NCBI RefSeq assembly: GCF_030052815.1
Contig: NC_079505.1
Span: 26,552,843-26,616,842, forward strand
Direction: 5' to 3'
DNA: 64,000 nucleotides
From: Hevea brasiliensis
Taxonomy: Eukaryota; Streptophyta; Magnoliopsida; Malpighiales; Euphorbiaceae
Shown here: piece after piece, positions 50,880-61,669 of the stretch
Position numbering within the stretch: position 1 is the first letter of the stretch
Layout: each line of letters begins with the position of its first letter
The notes under the pieces: model-generated
What the model was told of the DNA's origin: nothing
The model's input: the letters and a program-made list of their open reading frames with translations, nothing else
Database searches by the model: none
Position numbers and translations under genes: made by a program

Positions 50880-51590
50880 TGCATAAGGGGAAAATGAGTG
50901 TGCATAACTTATGCACTCTCTTATGCAGGTTTCAGTGAGTGATAAAAAGTGTGAAAAACTGATTATGCAAGAGTGCATATCTTATGCGCTAACTTATGCA
51001 AGTTTCGGTCTGTTTTAGATTTCAGTGAAATAGGTCATGCAGAAGTGCATAAGTCATGCACTCTCCTTATGCAGGTCTCGGCAAGTTTTGATTTTTGGAG
51101 AGTGTGGTCATGCAGAAGTGCATAGGCTATGCAGTCTCCTTATGCAGGTTTCGGAAAGTTTTGGAATTCAGAGTTGGTGGTTATGCGGAGGTGCATAAGT
51201 TATGCACTCTCCTTATGCAGGACTCGGCAGGTTTTGATTTTTGGAGAGTGTGGTCATGCAGAAGTGCATGGGCTATGCACTCTCCTTATGCAGGTTTCGG
51301 TGGAAAGAGAAAATGCAGGATTTAAAGTCATGCAGAAGTGCATAAGTCATGCACACACTTATGCAAGTTTCGACAGATATGAAATTTGACAAAAATGTGG
51401 CTATGCAGAGTTGCATAAGCTATGCTCATCCTTATGCAGTTTGCAACAGAGGTGAAAAATGGCAAGAATTGTGGTTATGCAGGATTGCATAAGCTATGCA
51501 CATCCTTATGCAGTTTTGAGAAAATGGCAAAATTTGTGATTTAAAAGCTGCATAAGCTATGCAGTTGCTTATGCACAATTCAACAAGATT
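50880..51590 (-). repeat. Ten-unit, about 73 bp tandem array of palindromes
   Basis: The unit core is a near-palindrome of the form TGCATAA-(g)c/t-TATGCA followed by ctctccTTATGCAggtttcgg. Core starts: 50901, 50974, 51046, 51119, 51192, 51265, 51339, 51412, 51486 and 51549; steps 73, 72, 73, 73, 73, 74, 73, 74 and 63. The first core, tgcataacttatgca, is a perfect 15 bp palindrome. It lies between pol and the extra ORF. Confidence 0.93.
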
Positions 51591-52348
51591 GAGATTACAA
51601 TTGAAAATGATTTGCAAGTGTGAAAAATACCCTAGAATGAAGAAATATAATTCTATGAAGCATAAACCATGAGAAATTGTCACCAAAAACACATCAATAT
51701 ATACAAAATCCATCAAAATTGCATCAAACAAGCTTGTAGAAATGAATCCTGTATAAAAGGCATTTGTGAATCATGCCATTTCAACTCAAATTCTGCAAAT
51801 CAACATTTAGCATATTAAAACTTAATAGAACCTGTATAAAGTTGCATCTATCCACAAATGAAAATGGACTCCCCAAGTTATGCCAAGAAAATGCAGTATG
51901 TCCACCTTGAATCTCACAACCCAAATAAGCTCAAAACTACAAAAATGACCCACTTACCATCACATTAACATTATAAGCACAAATACTTAAAAGTTACACA
52001 CCCAACCTCACCAAGAAACATAAGCCATGTGCTGCAGACCCTTCTTTGCTGCAAATTTCATTTTTCCTCTCTGCATAAACCAGGTAGCAAACCTGCACAG
52101 GTTATGCAACAAGAATAAATCAATCTTGGGAGAGTTGAAGAACAAAATATCAGTTAAGGATCACTCCCTAGCAGTTCACCAACCTTCCTCCATTGAAATA
52201 CATCTACAAGGGACAAGATTCAACAATGTCAAAAATTGAATTTGGGGAGATTTAAGATAAAAACAAAAGCAATGTAGATAAAAGTAAATCAACAAAAAGG
52301 AAAATAAAAGAACTTGGGATGCCTCTCAAGAGGGTTAATTTACAGTCC
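51591..52348 (-). other. Athila spacer between pol and repeat array
   Basis: About 0.75 kb without coding signal. One more palindrome-type copy (ctgcacaggttatgcaac) lies near 52095. Confidence 0.6.
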
Positions 52349-52765
52349 TTAGCTGGACTCTTCATGCACTTCACTGAAAAGAGGTGAAGGATTGGAGAAC
52401 TTGTAATAGCTTGCTCCCTTTATTGGTTCTCCAGTTATGTAATGTTTCAATCTATGCCCATTGACCTTAAAATTCCCAGATTTTTCACTCCAAATTTCAA
52501 TTGCTCCATAAGGGAAAACCTTAGAAACTCTATATGGACCAATCCACCTTGATTTAAGTTTGCTAGGGAACAATTTCAATCTTGAGTTGAACAACAAAAC
52601 TGAATCACCCTCTTTAAATTCCTTTTTTCTAAGATGCTTATCATGCCAAACTTTAGTTCTTTCTTTGTAAATACGGGCACTTTCATAAGCATCCATCCTC
52701 AATTCTTCAAGCTCATTAAGTTGCAATAGCCTCTTTTCACCAGCTTGCTTGAGATCAAAATTCAA
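52349..52765 (-). pseudogene. pol: Athila integrase C-terminal part
   Basis: An open block of 138 codons with [20 protein letters not shown], then [23 protein letters not shown] and [19 protein letters not shown] (GPY/F-type module). It is separated from the preceding pol frame by a small deletion and a TGA at the usual Trp of the AYWAI-like motif. It ends with TAG at 52349. No chromodomain, as expected for Athila. Confidence 0.87.
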
Positions 52766-54348
52766 GGTATGAATGGCTCAATATGCTCTAGCTCTAGCTC
52801 CACAGGTAAATGACAAGACTTACCATACACCAACCTAAAGGGAGTAGTTCCTATAAGGGTTTTGTAAGCAGTCCTAAATGCCCATAAAGCATCATCTAGT
52901 TTGACAGACCAATCTTTCCGAGAATTGCTCACTGTTTTCTCCAAGATATGTTTGAGTTCTCTGTTAGAAATTTCAACTTGTCCTGAAGTTTGAGGATGGT
53001 ATGGGGTAGCTATCTTGTGCACTACACCATACTTCCTCATTAAGCTCTCAAATTGCTTATTACAAAAATGGGAACCACCATCACCAATTACAGCCCTAGG
53101 AGCTCCAAATCTACTCAAGATAAATTTCATCAAGAATTTTACTACCACTCTAGCATCATTAGTTGGAGTTGCAATAGCTTCCACCCACTTTGACACATAG
53201 TCAACCCCAACTAGAATGAATTTATTACCATATGAAGGAGGAAATGGCCCTATAAAATCTATTCCCCAGACATCAAATAATTCTACTTCAAGAATATCAT
53301 TCAAGGGCATTTGATCTCTTTTTGACAAATTTCCACTCCTTTGACATTTATCACATTTTGACACAAATTTTCTCACGTCCTTAAAAAGATTTGGCCAAAA
53401 GAAACCAGCTTGCAAAATTTTACTAGCTGTTTTAGAGATTCCAAAATGTCCTCCATAATCAGAAGCATGGCAATGATGCATAATACTCTGTGTCTCCTCA
53501 TTAGGAATACATCTCCTTATTAAACCATCACAACATCTCCTAAAGAGTAAAGGATCATCCCATCTATAAATTTTTGCCTCATGCAAAAACTTTTTCTTTT
53601 GTTGCCATGTCATTCCTAGAGGTAAGACTCCACAAGATAGATAATTCACCAAGTCTGTATACCAAGGCAGTTTAGCAACAAGAGAGAAAAGTTGTTCATC
53701 TAAGAAAAACTCATCAATAAGGACTTCATCCATTTCTTCATCATCCAATTTCAACCTGCTAAGATTATCCGCAACTACATTTTCAACTCCTTTCTTATCT
53801 CTAATCTCCAAGTCAAACTCTTGTAGCATCAGAATCCACCTAATGAGCCTAGGTTTAGCCTCCTTTTTACGGAGTAAATACCTAATGGCTGCATGATCTA
53901 AACATATAACCACCTTTGAGTCAATAATGTAAGGTCTGAACTTTTCCAATGCAAAGACAATTGCTAAGAATTCCTTTTCAATTGTTGCATAATTTGTTTG
54001 AGCCTCATCTAGTGTCCTCCTAGCATAATAAATAGCATAAGCCTTTTTGTCCTTTCTTTGACCAAGAACAGCTCCAATTGCATAGTTGCTAGCATCACAC
54101 ATGATTTCAAAAGGTAGGCTCCAATCGGGCAATTGCATGATTGGTGCAGTGATAAGAGCTTGCTTCAACCTGCAAAAGGCATCCAAACACTCTTGGTCAA
54201 ATACAAATGGTGTGTCATGACTTAATAAATTAGACAAAGGTTTGTCTATTTTAGAAAAATCCTTGATAAAGCGTCTGTAGAACCCAGCATGTCCTAGAAA
54301 ACTTCGAATTCCTTTGACATTGGTAGGAGGAGCCATCTTCTCTATCAC
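52762..54348 (-). pseudogene. pol: Athila pol: RT end, RNase H, integrase
   Basis: 528 codons without a stop. It begins [21 protein letters not shown]. RNase [35 protein letters not shown] and [11 protein letters not shown], then [11 protein letters not shown]. Integrase: [12 protein letters not shown] with CDKCQRSGN (HHCC finger), [11 protein letters not shown] (first Asp), [11 protein letters not shown] (second Asp) and [15 protein letters not shown] (catalytic Glu). The frame differs from the upstream one by a one-base loss at about 54350 where GAG GTG is expected. Confidence 0.92.
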
Positions 54349-56120
54349 TCAACCTTGGCTTTATCAACCTCTATTCCTCTGTTAGACACCAAATGTCCAA
54401 GCACTATCCCTTCCTGAACCATGAAATGACACTTTTCCCAGTTTAACACAAGGTCAGTATCTGCACATCGCTGCAAAACTTTAGAAAGGTTAGCCAAGCA
54501 TATGTCAAATGAAGACCCATAAACAGAAAAGTCATCCATAAAAACCTCCATTATATCTTCAATGAAATTTGAGAAGATTACCATCATGCACCTTTGAAAA
54601 GTGGCTGGTGCATTACACAACCCAAATGGCATCCTCCTATAAGCAAAGGTTCCATATGGAAAAGTAAAAGTGGTTTTCTCTTGATCATTTGGATGGATAG
54701 GGATTTGAAAAAAACCTGAATACCCATCTAAATAGCAAAAATAAGAATGCCTAGCTAGTCTTTCTAACATTTGATCAATGAAGGGAAGTGAAAAATGATC
54801 TTTTCTAGTGGCTATATTTAATTTTCTGTAATCTATGCACATTCGCCAACTAGTCACTGTTCTTGTGGGAATTAATTCATTATTTTCATTTTTGACCACT
54901 GTCATTCCACCCTTTTTTGGGATAACATGTACTGGACTTACCCAAGTACTGTCTGAAATAGGATATATGATCCCTGCATCTAGCAACTTCAAAATTTTCT
55001 TTTTAACAACTTCTTTTATATTTGGGTTCAACCTCCTCTGATGTTCAATAGATGGCTTACAATTTTCTTCTAAAATAATTCTATGCATGCAAAAGTGTGG
55101 GCTTATTCCCTTAATGTCATCTATGGTATATCCTAAAACTTTCCTAAATTGCCTCAACACTTTTAACAACTTATCAGCCTCTAAAGTACTTAAATTTGCA
55201 TTTACAATTACTGGATAAGTGTTATTAGTGCCAAGAAATTCATACCTGAGCTGAGAAGGAAGTTGTTTAAGTTCTACCTTAGGTGCATCTTCTTCCTTGA
55301 ATGATGGTTGCTTAGATTCGACTTTTTCCTTTTGTGTAAGTTGAAAAACTGGAGCAGAAATGAATGGTGGACTTCCCTCTAAATGTTGAGCATATGCAGC
55401 CACATGAGGGTTGTCATAGTCTATGCCTCCTCCATGAACCAAACAATTTTCAAGTGGATCTTCTGGATATCTTTTTCTGCAGTGTTCTTCAACCATCTCA
55501 TCAATGATATCAATTCTCAAACAAGTATCAGCTTCAGAATGATGCTTCTTCATAGTATTATTAATATTGAAAACCAATTGATCTTCACCAACTCTAAGAG
55601 TCAATTTTTCTCCCTTAACATCAATCAATGCTCCTGCTGTAGCTAGAAAGGGTCTTCCCAAGATAATTGGAATATTAGAATCCTCTTCCATGTCCAAGAT
55701 GACAAAATCAACAGGTATATAGAACTTCCCAACCTTCAGAGGCACATTCTCCAAAATCCCTTCAGGATACTTAATTGATCTGTCAGCTAACTGAAGAGAA
55801 ATGTGGGTTGGCTTAAGATCTCCCATATTGAGCTTCTCATAAATGGAGAGGGGCATGAGGCTAACACTAGCCCCTAAATCACATAAAGCTTTTGTAGAAT
55901 ATGACTCCCCAATGTGGCATGGAATTGAGAAACTCCCTGGATCCTTGAGCTTTGGAGGAAGTTTCCTTTGGAGGATAGCACTACATTCTTCTGTCAAAGC
56001 TACAGTTTCATGGTCTTCAAGTTTCCTCTTGTTTGAGAGAATTTCTTTTAAGAATTTTGCATAAGAGGGCATTTGTGAAAGAGCATCAATAAAAGGCACA
56101 TTTATGTATATCTTCTTCAA
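54345..56120 (-). pseudogene. pol: Athila pol: protease and reverse transcriptase
   Basis: 591 open codons. The protease carries CDLGASVSLMP (DLGAS in the place of D-T/S-G, normal in Athila) and IILGRPFLATAGALIDV. RT carries WVSPVHVIPKKGG, MCIDYRKLNIATRKDHF, MPFGLCNAPATFQRCMM and MEVFMDDFSVYG (catalytic FMDD). It runs on from gag in the same frame, after stops near 56382 and 56203. It stops at 54345 through a one-base deletion. Confidence 0.93.
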
Positions 56121-57908
56121 AACCTCTAAGAACTTCCCAAATTGCTTATCAAGCTTGGCTTTTTGAAATCTTTGTGGAAAGGGAAGCTGTGGCTTGTAGG
56201 GTTATGGAGGTATATACTTCTCTTCCTTCTCTTCAATTTTCTCTTTACATTTTTCTGCACTTTCCTTTTCACTTTCTTGTTTTTCACCCTCATCAGTTTC
56301 TTTCTCATTTTCTCTCTTGTCATTATTTTCACTCTTCTCATTATTTACAACTTTCCCACTTCTTAAAGTAATAGCTTGACACTACTCTCTTGGGTTTTCT
56401 GGTTGACTTGGAAGCTTTCCAAAAGACTTGGTACTTGAGGAAGATGCTTGTTGTGCAATCTGATTTTCCAGCATTCTGTTATGCGTTTGCATCTGTTCTA
56501 GCCTTGCTTTCATCTCTCTCATCTCCTCATCATGCTTATTTTGGTTAGCAAGAATCTGTTGTAATAAAGCTTCTGTGGTGGAACTTTGTTCTTGCTGTTT
56601 TGGTGGAGGATTCATATTTTTCTGCTGAAAATTAGGCAATGGTTGCCTATTTTGCTGATATGGGATTCCTTGTTGCTGTTGTGGTTGAAAATTCTGATTT
56701 GGAACTTGACTTTGCTGATTTCCCCATGAAAAGTTAGGATGATTCCTCCAAGTTGGATTATAAGCTTGAGAGTAAGGATTCCCCATTTGTTTGTTTCCAT
56801 AATTACCAACATATGCAGCTTGCTCTCCATAGTCTACTCCACAGCTAGTAGTTCCCTATGCATAAGCGACTTGTTGTGAACTTGCAGATGATGATGATGA
56901 GCTAACCAACATACTTAAATCTTCCATCTTCTTAGCCAAGACATTTGTAAGTGCATCAAACTTTGCATTAATCATGTTGAATGGATCAAGGTCATACATT
57001 CCAGTAGCTTGCCTTTTTTGAGTTGGAGCTGGTCCTCTTGGACTACTCCAAAGATGAGTATTCTTTGCAATTTTCTCCAATAGCTCATAAGCTTCATCTT
57101 CATGCTTCATAATAAATTCTCCTCCTGTTTGAGCTTCAATAATCCCTCTGATTGCAGGAGTAACATTGGTGTAAAAATTCTGATTTATCATCCATTTTGG
57201 AATGGCATGATGTGGGCATTGTCTCTCTAATTCCTTCCATCTCATCCATGACTCATAAAGAGTTTCATCTTCTCTTGGTCTAAAAGCTGTCATTTCATTC
57301 CTCAATTCTTGAGTTTTTCCAGGTGGAAAATATTGTGCAAGAAATGCATCAGTGAGTTGCTCCCAATTTGTGATGGAGTTGTGAGGTAAAGAGTCAAGCC
57401 AATCCAATGCTCTATCTTTCAAAGAGAACGGGAATAGCTTCAATCTTGCTGCATCATCAGACACTCCAGGTTGTTTTTGCATATCACAAATCATAGCAAA
57501 CTTCTTTAGATGTGTGTGTGGATTTTCAGAAGAATGTCCCCCGAATTGGGAATTTTGAATCATTTGAAGAACTCCAAAATCCATCTTGTAACTATTTGCA
57601 TCAATTCTTGGTCTTGCTATGCTTTCTCTCAAGTCATCAAAACGAGGAAAAGCATGATCCATCATACTTCCCCTAGGCAAATTAGCATTTACAACTTCTT
57701 CACCTTGGGCTACATTTTCATTATTTCGATCATTTCCAGCATTACCGCCACCAATTCTAATTCTTTCATCAGCCATGTCTGCTTCTAATTCAGTTTCTCT
57801 CAATGCTTCTTTTCTTCTTCTGGTTTCTTTCTTGTTGGCTTTACAAAATTTCTCAATTTCAGGATCAAACAATAAAGATGTGTCACTTGTGCTTCTAGCT
57901 CTTCTCAT
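56121..57908 (-). pseudogene. gag: Athila gag and gag-pol linker
   Basis: The ATG at 57908 opens with MRRARSTSDTSLLFDPEIE. The gag core has LKDRALDWLDSLP, FRPREDETLYESWMRWKELER and CPHHAIPKWM, an Athila signature. One frame runs to pol at 56120, broken by three stops near 56856, 56382 and 56203. The neighbouring codons suggest Gln (CAG or CAA) changed by C to T. The Gln/Pro/Asn-rich linker (56786-56385) and a Lys/Glu-rich stretch (56340-56220) follow. I see no zinc knuckle. Confidence 0.9.
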
Positions 57909-58019
57909 AAAAGATTAAAAGTACCTGAAAAAGAACAAACAAACACAAAATGAAAAGATAACAAAGATAAAACTAAAAACAACTAAAATAATCAAGAATT
58001 CAATCTTAAACAAACAATT

Positions 58020-58036
58020 CCCCGGCAACGGTGCCA
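58020..58036 (-). promoter_or_regulatory. Primer binding site of Athila element (Asp-tRNA)
   Basis: Minus-strand TGGCACCGTTGCCGGGG, one mismatch from the Asp-tRNA-type site TGGCGCCGTTGCCGGGG common in Athila. It is a few bases from the 5' LTR. Confidence 0.9.
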
Positions 58037-58042
58037 AAAACT

Positions 58043-59659
58043 TGATGTGGCCCAACCGTAAGTGTATGGGTCGTACAAGTAATATAGAAAGTTATCGTTC
58101 CCACGAGGAGTTGTATTAATGATTGAATTTTTGATATAAAAAGTTGACTAAATTGAACTAATTTTGAAATTAAAGCAATAAATTGATGGGTATTAGAGTA
58201 TGAAATCTATATGTGCAAAATTAATAATCTATCCAACAATGTATTAATTAAACTAAAATTGCATCAATTTGAAATAAGCAAGTTGAAATATGGCAAAATT
58301 TAAAATGGCAAGCAATTAAATTTGATTAGAAATTAACAATGATAAAAAGGCAATTCCGGATTTCGGGATTTCATATTCGAGCTATTTTGGGATTTTAAAT
58401 TGGTTATCCAATCTTGCAGAACTTACGGGTTTTAAGGAGATTAATTCTTAAATCCTTTGAATACCCTTTCGAGTGAGACAAAGAGTGCCTTAATCATTCT
58501 AATCCTACTTTCGTGGAGTTAGAGTTAATCAAGACCCATTAAGTTCCTTAATTAATCTGTAAATCCTCTTAATCTTTAGTCTATTTCTAGATCTAAGTTA
58601 ATTAAGTCCAATTTCTTGATTATCTATCATAAGGCCTTCTCCTTTCAGTGCCTCAACCATGGATTAAGAACATCACTTACTGGGATCCTACATTAAGCAT
58701 GTCATTAAGCACACAAGAAATGAATAAAACTCATTAAGACCACAAAATATGGATTACCCAATCAAAATCCACAAAATATCTCAAATATTACAACCCTTAC
58801 TCCAGAATCAAATTAAAACTACTCACTACCCATAATATTTACAAGATATTCTGAGTTCATATGGAAATAAAGCTTTAATCTAAGCTAAGAAACAAAAAGC
58901 TCAACACTAAAAATGTAGGAAAAATGTAAGAAAAGAAAGAAATCTCCAAATCTGGTTGGAAATGGTGTGGGAGGTGATTGTGACCCTTCAGCTGCTGCTC
59001 TCTTCTTTCCCCTTTCTTCCTTTCTTTTTTTTTTTTTCCTCTCCTAAAATGGGAAATGGGGCTATTTATAACATTTTCTGACATGGAGCCCTAAAATGGT
59101 GCGTTTGAGGAGAGATTTTCTGAGGTAATCTTCTGCCAGCTCATTAATGAAATCTTTGTGGGACTGCATAAGTGGACTGCATAAGTCATGCAGTCCCTTA
59201 TCTGATTGCAGTTTCGCTCACTTATCTGGCGCATGACCAGGCACATAGGTTATGCACAATTCCGTGAGATTGCATAAGGGAGGCGTGAATCTGCATAAGC
59301 TATGCACTCTCCTTATGCACAATTCGGCAGGTATTGGAACAGTGTTTCTTCTCCTTATGCAGATCTGCATAGCTTATGCGGCAAGTTATGCGCAATTTAA
59401 CCAATTCATATTTCAACTTTGAGACTTGTTTTTGACATCTTTGGCCATAGAGATCACTCCTCAATGGCAAAATTTCTTTTTAGTCCTTCCAAAAACACTA
59501 TTTTTCCTACAAAATAAAGTAAAATTTACAAATTAATCCAAAATTGACAATTATGAAAAACTAACTAAATAACTAATGAAATTAGCTAAAAGTGACTAAT
59601 AATCAAATAAAATAGTTATGAAATTAAACCTAAATGATTATGCAAAATTGTATGCATCA
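58043..59659 (-). repeat. 5' LTR of Athila element (right)
   Basis: 1617 bp, TGATGTGGCCC to TATGCATCA, the partner of 34248-35873. TATA box at 59063-59070 on the minus strand. Palindrome-family motifs at about 59160-59395. Confidence 0.93.
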
Positions 59660-59664
59660 ATGTT

Positions 59665-61028
59665 CACTTATCCTTAGCTCCAGATGGAACTATTTTGGCT
59701 GAGCTGCAAGTGAAGCTAAGCTACTCTGACAAATCTGAGAGAAATCTGACGGGATGAAAAGTTAATATCTATCATGGGCAGAGTTAAAGAGGGGAAGGAG
59801 ACTAGTTATGAGTTGAAGGAAGACGGTTTTTAATACTGCAAAGGCAGAATATGTGTACTAGGAGATGAATAATTGAAGAAAAATATCTTAAAAGTGGCAC
59901 ACAATAGCTTCCATGCTATGCATCCAGGAAGTACCAAGATGTATCATGACTTGAAAACACAATATTGGTGGCCTGAAATGAAGAAAGAGATTGGTGATTT
60001 TGTGATAAAATGTTTGACATGTCAGCAGGTTAAGGCTGAACATCAGGTTCCATCAGGGTTATTGCAACCTATATCTATACCAGAGTGGAAATGGGATTGC
60101 ATCATCATGGATTTTGTCACCGGGTTACCATTGACACAGAAGAAGCACGATACTATATGGGTGATTGTTGATATATTGAACAAGTCAGTTCACTTCCTAC
60201 CAATTAGAGCTGACTGCTCACTGGAGAGGTTAGCAGAGATCAACATAGCTGAGATAGTCTAGCTACATGGAGTACCGACATCGATTATATCTGATCGAGA
60301 CCCGAGATTTACTTTGAGGTTTTGGAAGAAGTTACAGGAGTTATTAGGCACTCAACTGTGCTTCAATACGGTTTTTCATCCTCAGACTGATGGATAGTCT
60401 GAAAGGGTGATTCAGGTAACCCTTAGAACTTAGTAAATTGCTATAATTGTTAAAGGAATGATAATAATGACATGACTTAAATAATATGATAGGTATTGGA
60501 GGATATGCTTTGGAGCTGCATTATTGACTTTGAAGAAAGTTGGGAGAAGTACCTTCCTTTGGTAGAGTTTGCTTATAATAATAGCTACCAAGCTAGCATA
60601 AAAATGGCTTCATACAAAACATTTTATGGGAGGAGATGTAGGACTCCCTTATATTGGACAGAATTGGGTGAGGAGAAAGTAGTGGGCTCAGACTTAGTGA
60701 GGCATACAGAGGAAAAAGTGAAACTCATCAGAGACAATTTGAAAGCCACCTCAAAAAGACAAAAGTCATATGCCGACCTGAGAAGAAAGGACATAGAGTA
60801 TAAGGTTGGCGATAAGGTGTTTCTCAAGGGATCACCTTGGAAGAAAGTGCTAAGATTTGGCACAAAGAGTAAGTTAAACCCTAGGTTTATTGGTCCATAC
60901 AATGTCATTGAACGTGTGGGTCCAGTAGCTTATAGGCTAGCTTTACCACCTAAAATGGACAAGATTCACAATGTATTCCATGTCTCGATGTTCAGGAGAT
61001 ACTGATTAGATCCTTCACATGTCATTTT
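59665..61028 (+). pseudogene. pol: Level-0 gypsy integrase, with intron, truncated tail
   Basis: Resumes the pol frame after the Athila insertion. From 59873: [21 protein letters not shown] and [11 protein letters not shown] (HHCC finger), then WDCIIMDFVTGLP (first Asp). After a TAG near 60260: IISDRDPRF (second Asp), then TDG-stop-SERVIQ with the catalytic Glu. A 77 bp GT-AG segment intervenes, then the open block to 61005: VEFAYNNSYQASI, YADLRRKDIEYKVGD and NPRFIGPYNVIERVG. It ends RRY-TGA, fitting CGA to TGA. The chromodomain-like tail is cut at 61029 by a new LTR. Confidence 0.9.
60416..60492 (+). other. Probable spliceosomal intron in integrase, level-0 gypsy
   Basis: 77 bp, AT-rich, GTAACC at the start and ATGATAG at the end, flanked by attcag and gtattggag. 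Removing it joins VIQ to VLEDML as in related proteins. Retained, it gives an in-frame TAG after five codons. Same position as the segment at 42767-42842. Confidence 0.75.
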
Positions 61029-61661
61029 TGTAATGTCCTCACTTTACGTAGTCCGTACATTCTGCTGCTCTGATGACCTAATGTCTGTTCGGATAAGTTA
61101 GGATGTCTAGGACTACACTTCAGTGATAGTGAGAAGGCATAAAATGATGAAATAAATAATAAGAAAATATAAGAAAAATTAAGGAAAAATAAAAGAGAGG
61201 AAATGAAACTAGGTTAAACAAGCCGACACCGTAGCGATGGGTGACCACACCGAAAACTTACGGCGAAGGCAATTACCGACCCTAGAACCGAGGGGAACCT
61301 TCGAAAATAATTTTCGGGACATAATTAAAGGCCTATAGAGGTGTAATTGACATTAAAAATATCAAAAAATATTAATAAATTGGTACAAATAAAAATGAAA
61401 AATCAAGAAACCAACAAAAATCAGTGTTACCGAAAAATCGAAAATACAACCCGAAGAGGGGCATTTTGGTCAATTGACATCTAGAGTTTACTTTTGACCT
61501 AAATGTCCATTAAAAATAAATAGTATTAAATTTTGGAAACCCCATGAAAAAGGAAATTAAATGTGTAATGAAAATTAGGGAAAATGTTGGGGATTAATTT
61601 GAATTATGAAACTTTGGATTATTAAAATGTTAATTTGAGTTAGTGGGGCACTAAGAGAGAC

Positions 61662-61669
61662 TATATAAA
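61662..61669 (+). promoter_or_regulatory. TATA box in type D LTR
   Basis: TATATAAA on the plus strand, followed after about 45 bp by a CT-rich run (61704-61730). A likely core promoter of the LTR. Confidence 0.55.

Larger units (their letters stand above)
34248..59659 (-). mobile_element. Athila-type Ty3/gypsy retrotransposon, interrupted by a young gypsy element; TSD ATGTT
   Basis: LTRs of about 1.6 kb (34248-35873, 58043-59659), an Asp-tRNA primer site, gag-pol on the minus strand, and an extra ORF after pol. ATGTT is repeated at 34243-34247 and 59660-59664. The length is about 14.4 kb without the nested element. The Asp-tRNA site, CDLGAS protease, FMDD RT, and RNase H/integrase motifs such as [15 protein letters not shown] point to the Athila clade, in which a third ORF after pol is common. 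A few stops and two frameshifts disable it. Confidence 0.93.
1..61028 (+). mobile_element. Level-0 Ty3/gypsy (chromovirus-type) retrotransposon, interrupted, 5' and 3' ends outside window
   Basis: This is the outermost element and host of every other insertion. Its pieces, read on the plus strand, are LTR tail (1-39, 27149-28075), Met-tRNA primer site, gag with two zinc knuckles, RT, RNase H, integrase and the start of the C-terminal tail. The order gag-RT-RNase H-integrase is that of Ty3/gypsy. Removing one TSD copy at each insertion restores reading across the joints at 28372/31883 and 34247/59665, which is strong support that the pieces are one element. The protease and N-terminal RT are missing by internal deletion. 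The tail is cut at 61028 by another LTR, so the true 3' end is not seen. Stops and frameshifts make it non-functional. Confidence 0.88.

Noticed and set aside
49825..50916. Use of the ATG at 50916 for the extra ORF
   Set aside because: The first 86 codons are repeat-array and spacer sequence with no domain character; the ATG at 50658 begins the Pro-rich part expected for the family. The last codons run into the inserted LTR.
7875..58036. tRNA genes at sites complementary to tRNA
   Set aside because: Only 12-17 bp at each place, all next to LTRs; they are primer binding sites.
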